In this document: positions 10,475 to 20,714 of the stretch, one piece after another
Position numbering within the stretch: the first letter of the stretch is position 1
Layout: each line of letters opens with the position of its first letter
Origin: Eleusine coracana subsp. coracana
Lineage: Eukaryota; Streptophyta; Magnoliopsida; Poales; Poaceae
DNA length: 64,000 nucleotides
Direction of reading: 5' to 3'
NCBI GenBank assembly: GCA_032690845.1
Contig: CM064417.1
Span: 14,786,501-14,850,500 of the forward strand
Program-made: the position numbers and the translations under genes
The notes under the pieces: model-generated
The model's database searches: none
What the model was told of the DNA's origin: nothing
The model's input: the letters and a program-made list of their open reading frames with translations, nothing else

Positions 10475-11572
10475 TCATCGGTGAGGTTGTTGAAGAGTGA
10501 CTTCTTGGCCGGAGTAGACCAATGGCAATGTTGGCAATGCCACCCTCATCATCTTCATCATCATCATCGGAGATCTATTCTTGTCCAATGTGAGCCCCTT
10601 GTTGTATGGCTTCTTGTTTGGCTTGATCTTGTTATTGTACTTTTCATTTTTCTTGCCCTTGCCATTTATCCTAGGACAATCGGCAATCATGTGTCCTTGT
10701 TCATGACACTCATAGCATATTCTACTTGTTCTTCTAGCTTTGGCCTTGTCAAAGCTTCTCTTGGTGAAGTCGTTCTTGATCATGTATTTGCCAATTTTTT
10801 TGACAAATAAGGCAAACTCTTCATTGTCTTCTTCTTCATCATCATTGTCATCATCTTCGTCATCATTTGCCTTGAGACCTATGTCCTTCTTTCTTGATCC
10901 CTCATCACCAATGAGCACATTCACTCTTTTGCCCTCATCATCACGACTCTTGTGGGCATTGATTCTTTCAATCACTTCATCGATTGTGAAGTTCTCAAAT
11001 CCATCCTTTTCTTCAATGATAGTGCATAGAGTTGGGTTCCATATTCTAAGGGCCATGAGAAGCTTGTAGTTGACTTTTTCATCTTTGATGTTGTCCCCAT
11101 ATGTTCTTCTCTCATTCACAATGTCCATGAGCCTATCATAAGTTTGTTGAGGCTCTTCTCCCTTGTTCATCACAAAGAAATTGAATTGATTCTTAAGGAC
11201 TTTGAGCCTTGACTTCTTCACAACATCTATCCCCTCATGGGCACATACTAGCTTCTTCCATATTCTCCGAGCATTCTCAATTCCGGCTACTCTTGAATAT
11301 TCCTTGGGGTTCAAGGAAGAGAGAATGGCCGACACCGCTTGAGCATTACGATGTATGTTGAGGTGATCCATGGTTGTAGGATTGTCCTTGTCCTCCAAGG
11401 TGAATCCCTTCTCCACAATTTCCCAAATTGGTGGACCAATAGACATGAGGTACATCTTCATCCGGTGATTGTACCAACTAAAGTCTTTGCCTTCAAAATA
11501 AGGCAATCTTCCACTTCCACTGCCATGAATGTTTGCCACATCGGCATAGTTGAATGGCATGGCCGTGAGCAA
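10475..11572 (-). pseudogene. Sirevirus-like Gag core with zinc knuckle
   Basis: 365 codons. The N-terminal YFEGKDFSWYNHRMKMYL and the middle KNQFNFFVMNKGE...YDRLMDIV match copia Gag cores. An acidic Asp/Glu run is followed by CYECHEQGHMIADCP, a CX2CX4HX4C zinc knuckle for RNA binding (about 10722-10680). The frame degenerates after about 10545 into Met/Leu-rich sequence, suggesting a frameshift before the coiled-coil part. Confidence 0.85.
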
Positions 11573-11656
11573 ATCACTTCCTTTGCCTCGACTTTGACAT
11601 TCCCTCGACTTCGATATTCTTTAATCTTCAAGCTTTTAAGTCTTGTAGAAGATTAT

Positions 11657-11669
11657 GGCTCTGATACAA
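11657..11669 (-). other. Primer-binding site (initiator Met tRNA type)
   Basis: The minus strand reads ttgtatcagagcc, one base from the TGGTATCAGAGC consensus used by nearly all plant copia elements. It lies 9 bp inside the 5' LTR edge. Confidence 0.85.
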
Positions 11670-11678
11670 ATTAAAAGT

Positions 11679-13114
11679 TGTCTAGAGGGGGGGGGGATGA
11701 ATTGGCAATTTAAAAATAATCCTAAAAAAGCACTAAGTTTTGATCAAATGACAGGAACGACGGAACTTCTGTCACCACGGAAGTTCTGTCAAATGACAGA
11801 ACTTCACCAATCCTTTCTCTACAACTTATTTAAATGCGGATAACTAAACAAGTAGAGATACAATACTTGATAAAGGTGAAGCTACGACAATGCAAACTTA
11901 GGATTCTTTGAAGAATAGCTAGCAACACAATCAACAAGTGAATCGAGCACAATAATATGAAAGAAATGCGGAAATGTAAAGAGAGACATAAGGAATTAAC
12001 CGAGGTTCAGCAACCATACTAAGTAGTTCCTACGTCCTCGTTGAGGAGCCACACAAAGTGGTCGGGTCTCTCTCAACCCATTTTCCCGCCAAGCAATCAT
12101 AAAGAGCATGCTTAGATTTCTTTCTCCACTTGATTCTTTTCTTCCAGAGGTGAATCACACCTTCACAAACATTCCCGTATCACCACAATAAGTTGGGAGC
12201 TCAAGAGCGACGCCTAGTCGTCTAGAAGACCAAGTCTCCAAGAGTAACAAGCAAACCAAATCTTGATGTAGAGGGAAAGATGTGCTCAAGCTTTTAAGTG
12301 GATGGATTCAATCTTTTTGTGGTTGGATCTCTCTCACTTGCTTGGAATGTCAAGAACAAGTCTAGGAGTGAGAGGAGAGAGCTCTAGCTGAAATAAGAGT
12401 GAATTTTTAAGGAGTCCAACCCTTCCCACAGGAGAAGGGGGAGAGTATATATAAAGGCTCTCCAAAAACTAGCAGTTACACAGCTTTTCTGTGTCTGATG
12501 GAACTTCTGTGGTTATCCACGGAACTTCCGTCAGTTCAAAAAGAGTCGTTGCGTGGTTGGATTACAACTGAGTCAGAGACGACGGAACTTCCGTGATGGT
12601 CATCACGGAACTTCCGTCGCTCTCGGGTTTGCAACACAAAGAAACTAGAGAATGACGGAACTTCCGTGGGGGAGCCCACGAAACTTCCGTAACTCTCGGA
12701 TTGGCTAAGGTTAGAAGCTTAGTAATGACGGAACTTACGTGGAATGAACCACGGAACTTTCGTGACTCTCTGTTTGGTTCAAAAAGGATTGGTTCTTTTT
12801 GACATTGGTTTATTAAACTCTCACAAAACTTTTTGGTAGTCTTAAGCACACAAATTTTTCTTCTTAGCAAGATTGATTTACCCTCCTTTATAGTTCGGAA
12901 TGTCTATGACTCAATTAAAATAAAAACTACTCTTTTAAGGCATTTGAGTTAGTTTTGCTTTTCTTCTTTTTGGGAGTAATAGCCACCTTGCAAATATGGG
13001 TTTAAACAACAATTTTGATTATCTACACATTTACTTCATAAATATTGTTAGTACTTTTTTAATCTTTCATTATCATACACCAAACCCCACTAGAAAATAC
13101 TAGATACATCTTCA
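11679..13114 (-). repeat. 5' LTR of the Sirevirus-like element, full length
   Basis: 1436 bp bounded by tg at 11679 and ca at 13114. It holds a G10 run at 11687-11696, palindromic motif clusters near 11757-11805 and 12493-12770, and an A/T-rich remainder. It aligns with 2441-3336 over its last 898 bp. Confidence 0.85.
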
Positions 13115-14060
13115 AACAGGAATGATGAAATTGTAAAAATTGATCACGCTACTACCTTCCATACCTGGTAGCGAAACCATTTTGGCTGTCACGGGGATCC
13201 AAATCGCTGTAGGCTCGATTCCCCCAAAATTTCCCCATTTGCTTTGGGTTTCACGTATTTCTGAAATTGGTGCTCAAAGCTTGATCTTTCTTGGGGCTTC
13301 CACTTGGATTGTGTCACGCACGATGTTGTGAGCTCGTGATTAAATTTTCATGATCCCTGGTCTCGATTTGGTTGGTTTCGAGCTGGATTTCAGTGGCAAG
13401 CTGCACTTGTTCTTCAGTTCGTGGAGTTCGTGCTCTCTGTTTAGTGCATTACTGCTGCCCCGCACATCCACTCTCGTGGCCGTGCCTGACCGGCTTGGTG
13501 CGGCAGAGAAAGAAGACAACCTGTCGTTTGTTGGGCAAAACCGGTCACCGGTGGCATGGAGCGGATAAATTTTTTCCATCACGGGCACCAGCGGGATTAG
13601 AGTTTTCTCGGTGATGGGAGAGAGATTATGATTTAAGCCGATGACACTGAAGGAATTTTCCCTTTTAGTTTTGCCTCTCCGGATGGCATAGCTGTTGGAG
13701 TTAGTTTACCTCACATGTCTCTTGTATTGTAAATGCCATGATGTAAGGTTTGGAATGGAATTTAAGTAATGCGGTCAATAAAAAGACAAGGCGGTACTGT
13801 CATGCTGATTAGGGCGTTAGTTAGAGATTTGTTTGGTGAGTTCGTATGCATGAAAGAGTCGCCGCCGGCAGGTCCTAGAAGGCTAGCATGAGTTTTGATG
13901 GCTCATTTGAATCTGCATGGGCTCATGGCGCAGCCAGTGTGCGCAGGTTGTTGATAATCTCAACTGCACGGCCTAGCTACGCAGCCGCCGTGTATGGCTA
14001 AATACATCACCGTATCATTATTATGTTTTTCATTAATTTGCTTGCCTGACCCTCGCCAGT
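13115..14060. other. Intergenic, nothing recognised
   Basis: A moderately GC-rich stretch with several short open frames (for example 13350-13568) but no recognisable protein, splice-linked exon set or repeat. It may hold a decayed gene fragment. Confidence 0.4.
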
Positions 14061-16323
14061 CGCAATTATTTGATCCGAAAGAACTCCAAACTGGTCTAAG
14101 CACTACAAGAAATCCTTTACTTTTTGACATTCTATTACGTCATAATATATGATATTTATGTCACAAATTAGATTTTATGACATCTTGTTAACGAAAATGT
14201 AAACATCAAAAAAGCCGTCGCCATAAATTTATTATGTGACGTTCGTAAATATAATGTCACAACCCTATAACATTAGTTTTTGTGTCATATAATTATATGA
14301 CATTAGTTTTAGTGTCACAAAATTCTAGACCTTGCCACATAAGCAAATGCCACATAGGATGAAAAGCTAACATGGCGCTGAGATGACATAGGTAAAAAAA
14401 GTCACAAAATTATGTTGTTTCAATATTTTTCATTTTCTTTTTGCCAATTCAATATTTTCTTTTACCCATACCAAATCAGCACAATTCAGCGCTATTACAC
14501 ATATTTGAATTCAGATTCAAAATTTGGTTACAATACCAAACATTCTACATTTATCATAATATGCCTTAAATCCCATAATATTCAGCAAATACCAGCCAAT
14601 AATACACATTTTTTCTAACTAAGCAAAGGAAGGACCAGCAACGAATGAAGCATCCCCTAAATACCCAGTGAATCTAACTAACCACACGTAGGAATCAGCA
14701 AGGCCTTCACTATTTCTTATTGCAGCTGACCTGACATGATCCTCAACCATGAGAAGGGCTTCCTTGTTGCATCTGATCCTCCGATACTTCTTTCTTCTTA
14801 CTGCATTTTGTTGACCTGTGCAATGGAAATAAAAGAAGAGATGAACTAGTACTAAAAATAATTCAAAGAGTGGATTCACAGAAATAAAAAGAAAGATATT
14901 AACTAGTACTGAAAAGGATTCGCAGAATCAATTCACAGAAATAAAAAAGAAGAGATGAACTAGTACTAAATTGCAAGAAATTAAACAATATAAAACCGAT
15001 CCAAGAAATAGCAAATAATATGCAAACAAACACCCTAAATGAAACATATTAATTTTTGAAAAATTATGAAAAAAACCATCAAATTTGGAATTCATATGAG
15101 GAAGCAATACCAATTACAAATTTTCATTTAAGATTAAAAAGGAAAACGGAAGCATTCTGACTGATCTTCAGCGAATGTAGCTGGACACAACGACGTGGCG
15201 CGATGGGATTGCACGCGGGTGCACCTCGGTCTAGTCTGGTTCGCAAACCTATATATGATGCGTAAACTTTGTAATCCTTCAAAACTACACAACTAGCTCA
15301 ATGGTAATGATGTTTGTTGCAAGGCCACAGACGTTTGCATATTTTTTTTGCAAAACTTTTGGCATTACCAGAAAAGTATAAATAGTTTACATAATCTAGT
15401 GCTAGCACAAAAGAAAAGTTGTTCTTGTGGTAGAAACAGTTTCCTGTAACCCAGGGTTCGAACTTCTTGTTTTGCATTTTTTTTAATCTTTTTAGTGGTC
15501 TTTGATGCCCAGATGGCCTGGTGACATGGGCCGTGATGGCCGGTTGACCTGGCGGCCGCGGCCGAGTGACCTGGCTCCCTGGCCGTGGTGGCGCACGCGC
15601 AGGCAGTACGGGCCCAGGCCCATGCGAGCGCTCGCTGCTCGGCTTGCAGCACACGCTCACTTGCGACGGTAGACAGGCCTGGCTTGCTGGCTCGTTGCCT
15701 CAGGCATAGCACACGCCGGCAGCAGGAACTGGCGCGTGGCCCAAGCAGCAAGCAGGAGCAACCAGTGCAGCACAGCAAGAGGCAAGTAGCGGCAGGAGCA
15801 GAGTGATTTTTCTATACAACTTGATTGGCCCAAATGAATCAACAAAATAAATATTTTGTGGCACACAAAAGCTGTCATTAGTTGATTACATTTATAAATT
15901 AGACTTTGTGACACAGAAAATATCTGTGACATAGCAAATATCGTTATTAGATAAACTTTGACTATATGTATGGCATTGTTTATGACATACAAACTTTTAT
16001 TGTCACAAAATCAAAGTGTCTAAAATATAACTTCATAAACTAGATGATATAATGATATTATGCGCTATTGTCATACAAAAACATTAAAAAGCCACACATT
16101 TCTTGTAGTGAAGATCGCCCGACGGTGGCTGTAAGCCATAGAAATTATAGTGTTTTCAATTGAACGATGAAATAGCATTAACATGAACTTTTTTCTTATC
16201 TATTTCAACGCAATTATTCGATCCGAAAGGACTCCAAACTGGTCTAAGATCGCCCGACGGTGGCTGTAAGCCATAGGAATTATAGTGTTTTCAATTGGAT
16301 GATGAAATAGCATTAACATGAAA
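14061..16323. repeat. 115-bp tandem duplication, left copy split by a CACTA insertion
   Basis: The sequence beginning cgcaattatt.gatccgaaag occurs intact at 16209-16323. It also occurs as two halves at 14061-14100 and 16111-16188, flanking the CACTA element. The intact copy shows the pre-insertion site (gtctaagatcg), while the split copy reads gtctaag [element] aagatcg. Confidence 0.9.
14101..16110. mobile_element. Non-autonomous CACTA (CMC) DNA transposon
   Basis: 2010 bp with terminal inverted repeats cactacaagaaat / atttcttgtagtg and the 3-bp target duplication AAG on both sides (14098-14100 and 16111-16113). Subterminal regions repeat tgacat/gtcacaaa-type words in both orientations, as expected for transposase-binding sites. 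The middle (about 15500-15800) is GC-rich. Short frames at 14619-14879 and 15298-15806 encode nothing I recognise as a TNP2-type transposase, so it depends on another element. Confidence 0.92.
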
Positions 16324-16700
16324 CCGACAAACTAGTCCGAGCCAGTTAACCCTCGGTTTTAATTTTAAAAATTTTAAAATTTAAAAAAAATCATTTCAGA
16401 CAAAGACGATGAAACCGACCGGTTAACTGGGCTAACCGATAAGTTAACCGGTGAAACCGATAAAAAACAATATATTTGAATTTAAAAATATATATTTAAA
16501 ATATATCAATAAAACCGATCTAACCGATGGGTTAACTGATCTAACCGACTGGTATAACCGGTCATTTAACCGAACGCCGACCGTGCGTCAACCAAAATAG
16601 ATTTTGTCCGATTAACCGACCGGTTATACCGGTTATTTGGTTAATAGGTGAACCAGGCTCGGCCAGTTATACTGGCCCAAACGGTTATATCATCCCTGCT
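16324..16700. repeat. AACCG/CGGTT-rich dispersed repeat
   Basis: Dense copies of accgg, gttaaccg and taaccggt words in both orientations with A/T-rich spacers. A related stretch occurs at 28520-28690. No coding frame; probably a degenerate dispersed repeat. Confidence 0.5.
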
Positions 16701-16980
16701 CACCGTGTTAGGGCGGTATTCGGGATCCTTGTGACAAGGCCTCGAGAACTCGCCACGAGGTGTTTTGGCACGATCACGTTCCATACCGTTGTCTCAGGCA
16801 ATTCCCTAGCGAAATCCGCAACCTAGTGGTAGCAACTTCGGATCAAGAAGTAGCCATGGGCCTTCGCCAAAGTCCAGAAGTACACAGGATCGACTCACTG
16901 GAGGAGGTTCTCGTGCACACGTCCGAGCACAGCATGCCTGTTGTTGAGGTTGTTCGCGCCACTAAAAGCTAGCATCTTGC
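16701..16980 (+). other. Unrecognised exon-like fragment
   Basis: A frame from 16760 to 16972 (70 codons, SPEVHRIDSLEEVLV) has balanced, gene-like composition, unlike its repeat neighbours. No start context, splice partners or known domain were found. It may be a gene fragment interrupted by the adjacent MITE-like element, since GC-rich sequence resumes at 17560-17700. Confidence 0.3.
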
Positions 16981-17547
16981 GGTGTGTTTATTTCCGGAGC
17001 AAGATTGGATGGAATATGGTTATCTATATTTTTCTGGATAGGATGATTCAAATTATATGTTTAATTATATAAATGGAATGATCCAGTTTGGTGTTTGATT
17101 GAATGGATAAGAATAGATAGAGAAGATAAAATAATAAAATTATATATCTTATTATTAAATAATAATAATTAACTATACACTAATTAACATGATATAACAT
17201 TTTATTGGTCTTAATCATATTTTAATATTTTTTATTAGTAATAAAAATATTAATTATCATTAATTCTGGTATGATCAAGCTCTTATTATATACTAATCAA
17301 TATCATATTACTTATCAATGATAATATCATAATAAATCATACTAATAATATCTAATTATGTTAGCAATCATCATCGTTACATAAGTTGGATAGGCTCATC
17401 CAGTCATTTTTACCGGACAGACTCATCTAAAATTTTAAACAAATATTTTCATTCCAGTCCATCTCTATCCACCCGATGATAAATCAAACATTAAATTAGA
17501 TGGTTTTATCCACACTATCCTATCCAATCCAAAGAAACAAACATACC
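16981..17547. mobile_element. MITE-like element with terminal inverted repeats
   Basis: 567 bp of A/T-rich sequence beginning ggtgtgtttatttc and ending gaaacaaacatacc, roughly inverted copies. Subterminal ggatggaata / tatccaatcc blocks are also inverted. No coding capacity. The target duplication is unclear, so the superfamily is not assigned. Confidence 0.55.
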
Positions 17548-18012
17548 TTGAACAAATACCAGTAGGCTTTGGTACTCGAGCCGAAGCGGCGAACCCATGG
17601 TTGCCAGCCTCGCGATCACCTTCGCTGATCGGCTGGTCATGAGGATCTTGCTCTCAGCAGCGCCGCTGTAGCAGAGGCTTTCAGAGTTGTCCACATTTTG
17701 TGTCGTTCATGTTCCCATCCAGATCAACAACCACCAGCAACCTTGTGATTTTATGACAATTATATCAAGCAAGTTTGGGAAAATTTTACTATGATGATAA
17801 ATAATTTCACTTGGTACCTGTTATTTTAATATTGAGATTCATTCAAAAATCATTACAATAAATAAACTCATGTCCAAAGACTGCTGATAGATTTTGTCCG
17901 AAGTTGTTTCTTATCTAGAGCTAGAGCACCTATATTAACGATGGTGTTCATGCAAGAGTAATTAGAGTCATCCATAAATTGTCTTATAAAAAGAGCGCAA
18001 TATATATAATAT
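17548..18012. other. Intergenic, nothing recognised
   Basis: A GC-rich start (17560-17700) without a convincing frame, then A/T-rich sequence. The first part may be the continuation of the gene fragment ending at 16980. Confidence 0.35.
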
Positions 18013-18467
18013 ATACTACTAGCAAAGTGTCCGTATGTTACTATGGATTTAAAAAAAACAAAACACTTTTTATGATTTAAACGTAAATTATTTACACAAT
18101 ATAGTTGCTGATATTTTTTACATAAACGATCGTATTTATATTACCGTTGGTGCTTTTTAGTATATTATTTTATATGTCATAAGTAATAATTTTTCTACCA
18201 TTTTTTACCGTATTCTTATCATAAATATTTTTTTATACCTCTAATGTTAACGATTTTCACATATAGTGTCATTTGAGTGCTATGTTACAAAATTAAGTGA
18301 AATGGCATTAAAAATGCTCAAATATGAGAATTACCGATATGAAGCCTAATTCATCATGCAAAGAGGAATTTTCACAAGCTCATGACGTCTAGAAAACACC
18401 ATTGGACCTCTATAAAGCCCAACATGCAAGACCAAGGTCGTCACCTAATGTCTAAAGATTTCTATAA

Positions 18468-19320
18468 GGGCCCATTTGAATACCCTGAATTCGGCTAAAA
18501 AGAATCGATTTCTAGACACCGGGCTGTTTGGTGGCCCATAGAATCGAATTGCTCATTTCCAGCCCTTTCCAGCAACCGAATCGATGGCCTGCTACAATTT
18601 TCAAACAAAACCTCGTGAAACGCTTAGAATCTCTCCCGATCCGTCTGCCTCCGACTCCCACGGTGTCATCACGGGAGAGCCTTGTGCTGCCGCCGCCGCG
18701 GGCGGGAAGCCCGGCGCTTCTGCCGCCGCAATAGGGTGCCCCGCGCCGCCCTCAACTTGCAGCGCCCTCGACTCTGTGCCGACTCAATTCGCTACCATAG
18801 CCACGACGGGAGCCTTGTGCACCGTCCTTGACCTGCGCCACGATGTCGTCCGGAAGCACGAGCTTCACCCCCTTCGTCGACTTGCCTCTCGACCCTACTC
18901 TGCCATCCAGAGCTTCACTACATCATCGCCCCCCACCCCCTGCCCCCCTCCCCAACCTCAAGTACTGCACAGAATGGTGTCCCAGGTAATGGATATATGA
19001 TTCGATGCTTGACTTTTGTTGATGTACCTAGCTTAGATGATTCATTCCAACGTTTATTGATGTGCTGACTCTAGGCCTCAATTTGATGTACACATAACGT
19101 CTTGCTTGATCCGTGAGTTTTTGCCTGAAAATATTCAACTGATTCTTTGTGCAAACAGCTAAACAAGCATTTGATTTTTATTCTATGAATTCAACTTATT
19201 GTGCAGCCAAACAAGATTATTTGAATTGAATCTATTTCAAACTGATTCAATTCTAAACAAATCAATTCCTAGAATCTGATTCTATGAAACTGATTCAATT
19301 CAGAGAATCCAAACAGAACC
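18468..19320. mobile_element. Harbinger/Tourist-like element with a GC-rich passenger
   Basis: 853 bp flanked by TAA on both sides (18465-18467 and 19321-19323), the 3-bp duplication typical of PIF/Harbinger. Ends gggcccatttgaat / attc..aatccaaacagaacc are imperfect inverted repeats. The interior (18580-18985) is GC-rich and open for 138 codons (18584-19000), with a gtaatgg splice-like end, suggesting captured gene sequence. No transposase is visible. Confidence 0.55.
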
Positions 19321-19571
19321 TAAGTTTTATCCGATAGGAAAAATCAATTCACGCAGAATAAAAATAATATTATATTACGACACGATTTTAGACTTAAAAA
19401 CATATTCTAATGAGAAAAGTTAAAACACGAAAGTTGTAGATCTCGTCGAGACCTCTTTGGAACATATATGGATCATATTATTTGGACTTCGGAGATAGGA
19501 GATATGGGCTCTGCACAGAGACCTGCATAGAGAAGTCCGAATTAGAACAAATATTTTTGTATCGTAAATTT

Positions 19572-20065
19572 GGAAACCAAAACGGCGGAATCATGACTTT
19601 CACTAAATATCAAAGTTGTAGAAATTTTCGAGGGCTACGTGATAGAGTCCGAGTTTGTCTCATTTAAACTCCGTACGAGAGATTTATAATTTTTTGAATT
19701 CGGTGCTTGATATGGAAGGTACGAAACCGATTTGGATTCAATCTCTAACTTTATGGGCGTATGACAGATTTTTTGATGGCATGAACGTTTTCACCTAAAT
19801 TAATATGAGTAGAGATTTAGAAACCAAAACGGCAGAATCTTGACTTCCATTGAATACCAAAGTTGTAGAACTTTTCAAGGGCTATGAGATAGAGTCCGAG
19901 TCTGCCTTATTTGAACTTCGTACGAGCGATTTATATTTTTTTGAATTCGGTGTTTGATATGAAAGGTACAAAACCGATTTGAATTCAATCTCTAACTTTG
20001 TGGGCGTACGATAGATTTTTTGATGGTGTGAACGTTTTCATCTAAATTAATAGGAGTAGAGATTT
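19572..20065 (+). repeat. 247-bp tandem duplication
   Basis: Two adjacent units begin at 19572 (ggaaaccaaaacggcgg) and 19819 (agaaaccaaaacggcag). Both run through gatagagtccgag to gagtagagattt. The second Helitron-like copy at 41340-41590 has one unit only. Confidence 0.85.
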
Positions 20066-20070
20066 TTCTT

Positions 20071-20560
20071 CAAAATAGATGTTATTCTAGTTCTAATTAT
20101 AAAAATTAAGAAGAGATAAAAAGATGTAACATATTGAGAAGAGAAAAATACATTGAAAAGTAAAAATAGCAAATGTATTATAGAATAACTGAATGTAAGA
20201 ATCACAGTTGATTTGGAAAGGAGGGAGTAGTGGCCGGTCCGCCAGAGCCATGTCGAAAGATTCGTAGCTGAATCCAGCTCGAGTAAGCTACTTTGGTCTT
20301 TTTTTTTGGAAGTTACAAGTGTCGTAACAACAGGTTATTTTTCATAGATACACATAGAATTGGAAATGGATGATGACGTGTAAGTTTTTGTTTACACGAT
20401 TACACCTGAATTTTTTTTTCAACAAAAATTGGCAAACAGCACTTCAATGGTCAGTCATCCGTTCCCATAAATTTCCAGAAAAAAAAAATTGCAAACTACC
20501 CCGTATTGGATAAATACATTTTGCAATCCACCCCTCTGTATTTTGCCTACCATAAACTTT
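20071..20560. other. Intergenic, upstream of the ECHIDNA gene
   Basis: A/T-rich sequence with homopolymer T and A runs. It grades into the C/T-rich leader of the next gene from about 20560. No firm promoter element could be placed. Confidence 0.4.
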
Positions 20561-20714
20561 TTTCCTCCTCGTCTCCCTCGCCGATCTCGAGGGTTTCTTC
20601 TCCCCAGAAGAAGCTATCGCCAATAGAAAACCGGTAGGATCCGGCGAGCGGCGACGGAGCAACAGCAGCAGGCAGGATTTACGTGGCCAGAGCGTGTTGC
20701 GTAGGAAGAATCCA

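Larger units (their letters stand above)
2441..13114 (-). mobile_element. Sirevirus-like Ty1/copia retrotransposon with envelope-position ORF
   Basis: In minus-strand order: 5' LTR (13114-11679), initiator-Met-type primer site (11669-11657), gag with zinc knuckle, a coiled-coil extension, protease, integrase, RT, RNase H, a noncoding spacer, an extra ORF, polypurine tract, and a truncated 3' LTR (3336-2441). Integrase lies before RT, so it is Ty1/copia. The long coiled-coil extension, extra ORF after pol and LTRs full of paired palindromes fit the Sirevirus group. Several stop codons and frameshifts make it non-autonomous. Because the 3' LTR is cut, no target-site duplication can be tested; the right flank reads aacag. 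Confidence 0.88.
18013..20070 (+). mobile_element. Helitron-like dispersed repeat, copy 1 (with nested insertion and internal duplication)
   Basis: Starts at tatactactagcaaagtgt and matches 40704-41590 over most of its length: the same opening, then attaccgttggtgct, cacaag..catgac, ctctaatgag and the ccaaaacggcgg tail. Such tatactactag/aaagtg starts are typical of grass Helitron-like repeats, but I see no clear CTRR hairpin end, so the class is uncertain. Relative to copy 2 it carries an 853-bp insertion (18468-19320) and a 247-bp tandem duplication. Confidence 0.45.

Noticed and set aside
10740..11069. Ser-rich plus-strand frame
   Set aside because: Reverse of the acidic Asp/Glu run in the Sirevirus-like Gag.
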